Shown: piece by piece, positions 25,455-35,886 of the stretch
How positions within the stretch are numbered: the stretch's first letter is position 1
Layout of the letters: every line of letters starts with the position of its first letter
NCBI GenBank assembly: GCA_003864495.1
Contig: ML133387.1
Span: 2,169,905-2,233,904 of the forward strand
DNA length: 64,000 nucleotides
Reading direction: 5' to 3'
Origin: Nemopilema nomurai
Lineage: Eukaryota; Cnidaria; Scyphozoa; Rhizostomeae; Rhizostomatidae
Made by a program: the position numbers and the translations under genes
The notes under the pieces: model-generated
What the model saw: the letters and a program-made list of their open reading frames with translations, nothing else
The model's database searches: none
What the model was told of the DNA's origin: nothing

Positions 25455-28400
25455 AAACACAAACCTTTTGTCAAATACAATGACCGAAAAATTCTTAAAT
25501 CTATAGCTCTCTATATCTCTTTCGTGAAGATGAATACTTTAGCCAAGACATATAGTAGCACTATATTAGCAACATAGAAATGGTAGAAATTTTGGCAACT
25601 TACATGCTGCTCAAATAATTTCCAAGTAAATTGTGAATGTCATTCATTCACTCGCTGACTACGTGTCCCTTCCTGCAATGAGTGGCACAGTAGCTGCATC
25701 ATTTTTTGTTTAGTTATGTTTTTATTTTATAAAAAAAGGAAAATAATTTCAACTTTTTAACTTTGCGTAATATAAGGTAAGCATGAATAACTGCATCTAG
25801 TGACCTTGTTGATAATTTTAAGACATGCTAAAAATGTTCACGTTCTTTGCTACAATGGAGCCTTTTTAGTCCTTTTACGGTGTAGTATGAAGCCTAGGAT
25901 GTAGTATAAAGCCTTGATTATAAGTCCCACTTTTAATGACTATTTGTTACTTGTGTACGGCAACGACTAGTGTATTGTACTGACATTCTTCATCGCATAG
26001 TCGAGATTGTAGAGTCATGTCGAATTTGCTTAATTGTGTAGGAAAATATTTGATTGTGGAGGAGTATTAATGAATAATTGCCAGACATAAGTAAAAGAAT
26101 TCTGGAAACATGAAATTGATACAAGCCGAAAAATTCAACACTCATTTTTTCATGCTTCCAACCGGCAATCTTAGAGTGGATATTTGTCTCACATTTCAAC
26201 CCTTAACGAACAAACACCTTATTCATCATATTGTGTATAGCTTCATTTAAGCATCCCAGTTTCCCTCAGCCGTCCAACATATGTTCAGAGAATATTGCAA
26301 TTGCCAAACTATAATGTATTTCAGACTCAGTCAGTACTTGTAAATGGTATGTTCTTAATCAATTTCTATCACAGATTTATCTTTTTTAACAATCATGACT
26401 TGTGAAATTGAACCTTCAGTGCCAAATGTGAAAAAGCACAGAAATCTTGAAAGTCATTAAAAATCACAGAGATTCACATAAATCGCAACAAAATCACTAG
26501 AAATTTGTTGTGATTTTCAAAATCATAAAAATTTCATACACTCTTTTCTGAGTGATATGCCTCTCGCTTTGCCTATTATCAGGTGTATAGGCCCAAGTGA
26601 TAATATACCACTGGCAAATTATACTAATTGCATCTTGGGAGGAATTTTCTGATGACGATGTGCACGGGTTTGCTGACATTACTTGTCGTAAATGTTTAAT
26701 TGTCGGTCGAATCAACCACTTAATAAGGATGAGGTAATCAACAGATACTGCAAACCAGTGCACAAAGGCTGAAGATGAATAGAACCATGAAGTAAGACTT
26801 GTGATATGCTGGATGCCTTGGTAAACATTACTTCATATCTAACATAGTGCATTTATGTATGGCTATGCTGTTGTTCGATTTCATGTGAGCATGTCTCGAT
26901 CTTCTTTTGGACTGGTTGCATAATAAAACGTAAAAACCAGTTGCGGATGACTAGTTAGCCAATTGCAAATTAGTACTGTGTTATTTAGATCACAGCTGGG
27001 AAAAAAAGTCAAGTCAAGATAATATAGAATAGGTAAATGAAGAAATGCTCTTAAAGTAGCACTTGTTTATAAACAATTCTTGCTCACGCCGGGCGTCTCC
27101 CAAGGTCTTTCTTCATTTGTTTGAGATTGTATCATAACAAATTATGACTTTTTAGTAATATAGAATTTTGATCACCTTGCGCATTGGTGATTTTTATTGC
27201 AACTTGCGTGTTGTGTTTCAACACAAGATGATCGTACTGTCCCTTCTTTCAGAGCGGCTGTTAAGTTGACTACAGTTATGCATGCCTTTGTTTTAGTTTA
27301 TTGCTTATTTTATTGCAAAGTGTTCAGCTGTACTTCAAATTTAGTCGGCTAGTATTTTAAGCTGCAAATTTTACTTGTCTGGTAATCTTCATAGTGTACA
27401 ACTTACAGTTCTAAATTGTATAACTCATGTGGGCGATACCCAGTGGCCAGGTGCAGTGGGAGGTGATTGCGCTGGGGTGCAGTCCTCGTTGTTTCGTGCT
27501 TAACAACATTTAAAACTATGGTGCATTCCCATAAGCCGAGAGCATTAAGTAGCTTTTACCCAATTACATCTCTACTACACTTCTTTTCTCATCTGTCTTA
27601 AGTGCTGAGAATTGCACCAAAGACTCTACAAGTCCTCTTCTCCATCTGTGGATCAATTTTGCCGCATTCGTTTCCAGTGTTTTAGGCCAATTTGGAACTT
27701 TGCAGATTAGTTTATAAAGGATGGTACATCTTTCAGTAAACTTGGACATCTTCTGCATTTTTTGTATTTTTTTGCATCAAGCATTTCTCCACTTAGCAAG
27801 TTTTATGATTTGAGTCGTCTTTCGTGTTCTTGATCCTCTGATTTCAAAGAACGCTTCTAATTTCCGTCAAAAGTATGCAGCAATCTGTTAGCCTTTTGAC
27901 TTTTCGCGTCATTTTATGCAGTTGGTCCATGGCTTTGCTGTCTCTTAAGTTTAGTCCTTTTAGTAAGAATGGGCGCAAGCAAAGGGTCCAGGATATGTGG
28001 CTCCCTAACTCGACTTATGGATTCTCCTGCCTAACCCCTTATCCCAGTAACTCATGTTCCTATAATACTTCCAATTTAGGCGATTCCCTTTAAAACACTA
28101 TAAACTGCCAGTGCTTTCCAGTGGTGATCTGGCCTTGTATTACCTCTGCACTTAACCAATCCAGCCACTGTATTGTATAACGTTTATGTCCTTACGTCAA
28201 CCATTCAAAAGATAAATAACTTCAAAAGCCTACAGTTAGTGCATGCCAGCAAAATAGTACATCTTGATTTAAGTTATTTAAGTTAAGTTATAGGGCTTTT
28301 GAATGTTAAAGGCATCAACTTTGAAGAATAGACAGAATTGAATGATTGTTATAGCAGGTTGCTGTCCTTAAGTTGGCTATGGAAAGGCATAATCGTGACC

Positions 28401-28544
28401 TAGAAGAAAGAAAGACAGGAAATGCAAGAGCTTCTATCAATGTCTGTTTTTAAAATGAGATAAAGCCAAATGTGGAATGCTTTATTTGCATAATAGGTGG
28501 TTCATTCTTGTGAAACTAGAAAGAAAGTCAAATAACTGAAAAAG
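25455..28544. other. No gene recognised
   Basis: AT-rich, with short open frames only. A small palindromic patch (AAATCACTAGAAATTT region) lies near 26490. The minus frame 27564-27758 looks protein-like but is not recognised. Confidence 0.4.
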
Positions 28545-28745
28545 GGCTTTGTGATACAAAACTTCGCAGTAGCTAGAAATAGAGGAACCAGTTGTCTGCA
28601 TATTGCAAATAATTTTCCGTCTGACACTCCTCAGAGTATGCAAACGTTGGAAAATGAAATAATAGCCAGTTGTTGATCGAGGGTGCGAGAGAGCGTATGA
28701 ATGGTTGAAAATGACCAATAATTGTCCCTTGACAACTCACTCTAG
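28545..28745. mobile_element. Penelope-like arm remnant
   Basis: GATACAAAACTTCGCAGTAG, GACACTCCTCAGAGTATGCA and AATAGCCAG blocks match the arms at 24651-25454 in the same order. No coding part remains. Confidence 0.65.
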
Positions 28746-29172
28746 AAAGAGCCCAAGAAAACAGAAGAACTCGGAAAAGAGAAAATTAGTAGAACCGAGT
28801 ACCACTGAGTATGTTGATGGTACGGAAAGCAAAGACGGTGACAAGCAGAAAGCAAAGCGTAAAATATTTTCTCCCTTACTGCGGGCAAGAGGGGTAGTTA
28901 GCTATTATGGAGGCGCCCTTGGATATAAATATACATCACTGTATTCGAACTGTCACCGGTAGCATAGCAGACTACGTTGGAGAACGTGCCTTAAGGCTGG
29001 GTTGGAGTGCTTGCAAGAAGCCTTGGGATAACAATGCAAATGTTATCATCAACTTACAGTCCCGTTTAGACATTACATAATCAAATGTCTACGTAGTGTC
29101 AGCAAATGTAAAAAGTTCGGTGTCATCAAAGGACTTCCTATGTCACTCTCTCGCCGCTCTAGTTACCGTCAT

Positions 29173-30815
29173 TCAAAAACTTTCATAAACTTCGAGTTCA
29201 CACAATTCCATGATATATGCACTCTCAGCAAAGACAATGACGTAGCGACCGAACAGCGGTTTGGGACACTTTAAATGGAGGTATTCATCGTTGGTCAAAA
29301 AGCTTCCTTGATCAACGCACTTTGGATTCACTCGACCGGAGTCTTGGAGGCTCGAACCAACGCGGACGTCAAACGGATTCATACGTAGCGCATAGAGGAG
29401 ATTGAACCTATTCTGCAATGAAACAGCATTAACTGGATAAGGCTCAAGAAGGTCGACTCGAAACCACGGATCGACTGTAGGCTCTTCTGTAATCGCACAT
29501 GTACGATGAGACGCATATAGGCTGCCATCGACCGCATTCGCTGCAACTGTGTAATGGTCATACTGGGATGACAGGGTTGCTGGCTTTTTTAGTGCCAAGT
29601 TTACACCTATGAAACGAAAAGCACACCAACACTCAATATACTGTTTTGCGTTTTTACAGTGTAATGGAAAAAGGAAGCATTATGTTTCTTATAATCTCGA
29701 AGGGGGAGAATTCCTTCTCCGTTCCCTTCATGACACTGGCTCAAACGCAATGTTTGAATGTATTTAAAAAAAGCATCTGTTGGAAGTAAGTAGCCAGTTG
29801 CAATAAAATTTCATTTAGGTAGAACATTGATTCGAACGAGCCAATTGGGCTATTAGCTGCTATCAGTTATCATACCTTTGTAATTGCAACTCAAATCATA
29901 TCTCATAATCGATGCCTGGTTACAAAAGATGCATCGGTACCCAGGACAACTGCAATCGTCAATGCAGAGCTGCCAACTTTTGCAAGGCTGGATTTTCTTG
30001 CACAGTGACCCAATCTGAATGAAATGTGATATCAAAGTTAAAAGGATGTCTAAAATCCAAAGCTGCACTCATCATTCCTTCTAAATCAATTTGAGAAAGA
30101 TGACATTGAACCATCACTTGTTAACGCGCCATTTTGTTTTGTCTGTTTCTACAGGTAATTCAAAGATATTTTTATATATTTTTAGATATCTTTAGATTTC
30201 AAAGATTACATATTTTTACTAAGACCAGTACTTTGAGTTTAACTGTATGCTAATTCATCTGAAATGTAAATACTATCACTGGCAACTAATATTCTAATAT
30301 AATTAGCCCCTAAAACTCAAAATAGGCGTAGATTCAGTATCCATTTAAAAGAAGAACTGAATCATAGTTTTAGAATTGGAAATTGGACCTATTGTGAGCA
30401 ATTCTGCTACTTCGAGTTGATAGCTGTGTGAAAATACGCATAGTTGGTATAAAAAAAGACACGTTCTACAAATCTGCCAGTAAGCGATCAAGCGATCAAG
30501 TTAATGCTCACGAATTTGCTTGTTTGGTTTGTGGCATAGTATGTCCAGCCCCTTCTTGCCATCAGTGTCCCAGGTTTGGAGACATTAGTTTGGCTGTTCA
30601 GTTCACAGTTGTCCACTCCCGATTGCCTGTGGTTGATCGCTTTACAGTCAGATGTGAAGATGCACTGCTGTTTGCATTCATTCAAGGACCCCGTTAGAGT
30701 CAGGATTACGTTGTGCGCCAGTGCATGTCCCACTGCCGATACTGAGAAATTGGCTTCTATTTTGCACGGCAGCCGTAGGATCCACCCCACGCCTTCGTTT
30801 GGAATCAGCAGCAAG
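29173..30815 (-). CDS. Gene D: PAN/apple, EGF-like, F-type lectin secreted protein (partial)
   Basis: Minus-strand exons: 30512-30815 (304 bp, PAN), 29876-30014 (139 bp, EGF-like with CIDDCSCPGYRC) and 29173-29606 (434 bp, F-type lectin with its stop codon). Phases 2, 0 and 1 fit, so apart from the unfound first exon the model is complete. The lectin domain starts GVNLALKKPATLSSQYDH and has the family landmarks NAVDG, DPWFRVDLL, NPFDVRVG, GRYVIVF and LCELEVY. F-type lectins bind fucosylated glycans in animal immunity and fertilisation. Here the usual contiguous cysteine pair and the His of the C-T-H-T segment are absent (the sequence is CAIT), so fucose binding is doubtful. The PAN exon is nearly identical to that of gene A except for its last 25 bp. 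Confidence 0.85.
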
Positions 30816-30878
30816 CTGGTGGACGAATAAATTTGCATATACGCATAGGCAGATGATCTTCAACTTCATGTAAGTTCC

Positions 30879-31226
30879 GGGCTGCGTTTGCACGAGGACT
30901 TTGGAACGGTTCGGTATGAGCCATTCTGCGTAGATACGGATTGGCTTCCCGTTTACGCGGTGTGTTTAGAACCTTTCTGTGCAGAACCATTTCTTCTGTC
31001 CTCAGTTCCAACCTTACCAATTACCCCTTGCCTCATCTCTAAGCGTACCTGGTGTGAACTGTATTGGGTGTTTACATGAAAACTTTTCAGTACGGTTCAA
31101 ACTTTCTAGGTCGACCCGTTCGGGTACAGTTCAGTTTGGAACGGTTCTATCAGTTTCCGCGTAAACGTAAGACCTATCCAAACCTATTTTCGTACAGTTC
31201 CATTTAGAACCGTGCAAATGCAGCCT
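30879..31226. mobile_element. MITE with GGCTGCGTTTGCACG ends
   Basis: Left end GGGCTGCGTTTGCACG and right end CGTGCAAATGCAGCC are inverted repeats about 348 bp apart. The interior has several GGAACGGTTC-like and GTTTACG blocks in both orientations. It lies just upstream of the PAN exon of gene D. No clear target duplication. Confidence 0.7.
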
Positions 31227-32289
31227 AAATCAATAGTGTAAAACTAACGTTAGCACATATGCTTTTTTCCGAATCTCTTGATTACCTCATAATCTCTGGA
31301 TCTTTTTAGTGTATGACATTTTAACGCGTTTACATATGCTACCTTCATGCGTGTGTTTCTTTCAATTCCAATTATACTCACTTTGAAAGCAAATTTTCAC
31401 TGGAGCTCCCTTAGCCGAAGAATAGTTTGGCGATGGCGTACAGCTTGTTCAAGAAATCGCACTTCAACCTTCAGCACTAGGTTTACCTGTTCTCAATGCA
31501 ACGATGCTAAGAACTCCTTTGTATGGCTTCAAATTTGTACGTTCATTAACCAAATTGAATAAGCTGCTAATGAATGGTTGATAAAAACCGATATTGTTAA
31601 TATCAAAAACGGGTATGAGCAAACAGAAAAAGACACGAACTTCTGTGTCCAGCATGCATTGTGCCTTTTTCTATCTTCGACCGTCCTTTATCGTCATGTA
31701 ACGAAAGTAAAAGATTCATTCGTCCATCACTTCCTTAGTGTACTTACCAAATCGATAGTTCAGCAATTAAATGCATCTCTCTTCCAGGAAATTACAATTT
31801 AGTGTGCGGCAGCAGGTCAATTCTTCGACGATGTTAATGGTTTCCTGAATAATTAAAGACGTATACGTTTCCACCTTTGTTCGCGCTCAACTACTGCTGG
31901 TGCAAAGAGCATCTTGAATCTCAAATTTCTGTCTGAACCAATTAAAAGAGTGCTTTTATGTCACAAGCTCTTTATTCTTTATTTCAGCCGTGTAAACTTT
32001 AGGTCGTCTATTACTGTAGGCAAAGCATGGACAATTTTGTTTTCCATTACCAAAACACATGACATATTTTCATTCTAACTGGGCGTTCACTGTCTAGCAT
32101 ACATTTTTCACATTGTTATTCTGACGTTTGACATTCGATGAAAAAGGTTGATGAGAACATTTGGAAATCGTAGACGAATCATAAATTTTTTAGAATTTAT
32201 GAAAACTGGAATTTCTGGATTCTACGAGTTGGTGAAAATTGGCCTTTCAATGCAAGTGTGTGCAGCTACCTCTGTTGCACCTTCGGCTG
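31227..32289. other. No gene recognised
   Basis: Region upstream of gene D. Short open frames only; no convincing start exon. Confidence 0.4.
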
Positions 32290-32866
32290 TACAGGATTAT
32301 GATTATTATGATCTGATTATGATTCCTATGATTTGATTGTGATTATTATGATCTGATTGTGATTATTATGATTTGATTATGATTATTATGATTTGATTAT
32401 GATTATTATGATTTGATTATGATTATTATGATTTGATTATGATTATTATGATTTGATTATGATTATTATGATTTGATTATGATTATTATGATTTGATTAT
32501 GATTATTATGATCTGATTATGATTCCTATGATTTGATTATGATTATTATGATTTGATTATGATTATTATGATTTGATTATGATTATATATTTGATTGTGA
32601 TTATTATGATTTGATTGTGATTATTATGATTTGATTGTGATTATTATGATCTGATTGTGATTATTATGATTTGATTATGATTGTTATGATTTGATTATGA
32701 TTATTATGATCTGATTATGATTATTATGATTTGGTTATGATTATTATGATTTGATTATGATTACTATGATTTCATTATGATTATTATGATTTGATTATGA
32801 TTCCTATGATTTGATTGTGATTATTATGATCTGATTGTGATTATTATGATCTGATTATGATTTGCA
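32290..32866. repeat. 20-bp AT-rich satellite, about 28 copies
   Basis: Tandem copies of GATTATTATGATTTGATTAT with C/T and G/A variants (TGATCTGATT, TTCCTATG) recurring at intervals, which hints at higher-order units. One copy is shortened near 32585. Confidence 0.95.
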
Positions 32867-34482
32867 CGAGATGCCATTTTCGCCTATTTACATTAGCTAG
32901 CTGATATGCCTCGGTGTTCAGTAGCTACCCAAGTGCTCAGTTTGCACACATTTACGTTTTGTTTATAGTCAGTAACTTATTTTCTGAGCATGGGAGCTAA
33001 GCATTTTGGCACAAAAGGGTTTTTCACCTTTTTTGAAAGGTAATGACTTTTTACTTGTATTCCCAGCCACCCCTGATTTCACATTTTTACAATATTCCAA
33101 CTTTTAATAATTAAAAGCCTCATCTACTGTAGGGGATAAGGGTATTATTTCTATAATTGATATTGCGAGTAAAATCTGTTTATCAATAACAAAGTGCCAT
33201 AGTATCTAATATATCCAGGCCACCTGCAGATCTTGTTACTATTAATGCTCTTTACGCCATGGTGGCAAATGTCATTGCAATCGAACCTTTTAACCTTAGC
33301 AAGTACCACATTCACGTGAAACTAGTCAGTTAGTCTTTTAAAAAAAGTATGTTCTAGTTTGCAGAGTTCTGCTACAGCTTAAACTCTTTCTTTCGATCAA
33401 TGTTTTGGCGCTGCATTGTTAGGGCCTGTTTACATGGAAGCGGACTGACCCGCCTGTCACGTGATTTCAGTTTAGCCATACACACTGTAACAGTAGAATC
33501 GCTCATGCGTGGTGTTATTTTCCAGTCCCCCTAAGAAGGCCAGCCTGCTTGACTGCGTTTCCAAGAGAGGCCTAGGCGGGATCCCGGGTAGTCAAGGCCG
33601 AGATCTCGGCTAGGCTATGCCTGCCCGTGCAGCAATATTCAATACAGTATTTATATATACAATGAAACAAATATGTATCCAATGAAAAATATATTCATGC
33701 AGTATAGATCGGGCAATGCAATTAATGCAACACAATTTGGATATTTGTAGTGTAATTAAATGTATGGGTACATATTTGTAATGTAAGGGCAATGTAAGAT
33801 AGGTAGATATGCAATGTCCCTGGGGCGAGCGCGCCACCAGCTGAGCATTCTCCCATTGGCTGGCATTTGTCCAAACTGAGTCTGAGCCTGCAAGCTAATA
33901 TAGAGGGTTTTCTTCTGTAAAATATTGACAAGTCCGAGTTTTTTTTCTTGTTTTCAAAGGCCACATGAAGTCGATCTAAATATATTCGCCATTGTGGCAA
34001 CACACTTTGATTTGATTGGCAGAGCAGCGCAGTGACTAACTTTTATGATTCAAAATGTTGTCCATGAAAGTGACAAACGTGATTTGAATAACCTTGCTTA
34101 AGTATTTCGAAAACCCCACAGACAATTAATCACCTTTTATTATTTTCTGAACTAGCAAGCATTCGTTATTAAGACGCAACAATGATCTTCTAGGAAGACC
34201 ACGGTAGCACATTCTAAAAGAGCAGCCTGAAGCACGTGAATCCTTTTGCTTGGGATGAAATCACATTAATTGTTTTGCTTCTCGTTGGACCATGTCAAGA
34301 CGAGTTGAGAAGTATGATTTGTCTCACCTGCAAAGGTTTTCTGTGATCACTGATGATGCACTTGATAACCTTGTAAAAAATTACCTACCACAGCATGACC
34401 AAGCAAATGGAGAATATTACCTTTCTTGTTTATTACCATCTCATGGTCTCCACGTGGGGTCGAGTTAGATCTATATCTATTA
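32867..34482. other. No gene recognised; dispersed repeat at 33421
   Basis: A GC-richer block at 33421-33615 starts GGGCCTGTTTACATGG and resembles the GTTTACACG repeats. The minus frames at 33610-34003 are not recognised. Confidence 0.4.
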
Positions 34483-35781
34483 AAATCTATTTTTTAAAAG
34501 ACGTGCTTTCAATCCTGCAACATTCCCTCCTGACATGAACGCAAAACATGTCCCAACTCGAGGATCATTCAAGATGGGGCGAGTGATATAAATCTATTTT
34601 TAGAAAAACGTGCTTTCAATCCTGCAACATTCCCTCCTGACATGAACGCAAAACATGTCCCAACTCGAGGATCATTCAAGATGGGGCTAGTGATATAAAT
34701 CTATTTTTTAAAAGACATGCTTTCAATCCTGCAACATTCCTTCTGACATGAACGCAAAAGATGTCCCAGCTCGAGGATCTTTCAAGATGGGGCGAGTGAT
34801 ATAAATCTATTTTTTAAAAGACGTGCTTTCAATCCTGCAACATTCCTCCTGAAATGAACGCAAAATATGTCCCAACTCGAGGATCATTCAAGATGGGGCT
34901 AGTGATATAAATCTATTTTTTAAAAGACGTGCTTTCAATCCTGCAACATTCGTCCTGACATGAACGCAAAAGATGTCCCAGCTCGAGGATCTTTCAAGAT
35001 GGGGCGAGTGATATAAATCTATTTTTTAAAAGACGTGCTTTCAATCCTGCAACATTCCTCCTGAAATGAACGCAAAATATGTCCCAACTCGAGGATCATT
35101 CAAGATGGGGCTAGTGATATAAATCTATTTTTTAAAAGACGTGCTTTCAATCCTGCAACATTCGTCCTGACATGAACGCAAAATATGTCCCAACTCGAGG
35201 ATCATTCAAGATGGGGCGAGTGAGATAAATCAATTTTTTAAAAGACGTGCTTTCAATCATACAACATTCCCTCCTGACATGAACGCAAAATATGTCCCAA
35301 CTCGAGGATCATTCAAGATGGGGCGAGTGATATAAATCTATTTTTAGAAAAACGTGCTTTCAATCCTGCAACATTCCTCCTGAAATGAACGCAAAATATG
35401 TCCCAACTCGAGGATCATTCAAGATGGGGCGAGTGATATAAATCTATTTTTAGAAAAACGTGCTTTCAATCCTGCAACATTCCTCCTGACATGAACGCAA
35501 AAGATGTCCCAACTCGAGGATCTTTCAAGATGGGGCGAGTGAGATAGATCTATTTTTTAAAAGACGTGCTTTCAATCCTACAACATTCCCTCCTGACATG
35601 AACGCAAAATATGTCCCAACTCGAGGACCATTCAAGATGGGGCTAGTGATATAAATCTATTTTTTAAAAGACGTGCTTTCAATCCTGCAACATTCCTCCC
35701 GACATGAACGCAAAAAATGTCCCAACTCGAGGATCATTCAAGAGGGGCTAGTGATATAAATCTATTTTTTAAAAGACGTGC
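34483..35781. repeat. 107-bp satellite array, about 12 copies
   Basis: Head-to-tail 105-107 bp units, each with GTGCTTTCAATCCTGCAACA, ATGTCCCAACTCGAGG and GGGGCGAGTGATATAAATC. Variant positions (GGGGCTAG for GGGGCGAG, CTTTCAAG for CATTCAAG) recur in a partly alternating order, suggesting expansion by dimers. The array ends about 105 bp beyond the stop codon of gene E. Confidence 0.95.
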
Positions 35782-35886
35782 AATCGAATTTTTAGTTTTT
35801 TTGAAGAAGTTGATCTAATTCCTGGGCCTTGACAATGGGTAGCGGTTCCAAGGCGCCTGATCATAACAAAATTCCTTTTGGTTCCC

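Noticed and set aside
25314..25577. 87-codon plus frame
   Set aside because: Begins inside the right arm of the inverted repeat; translation of repeat sequence.
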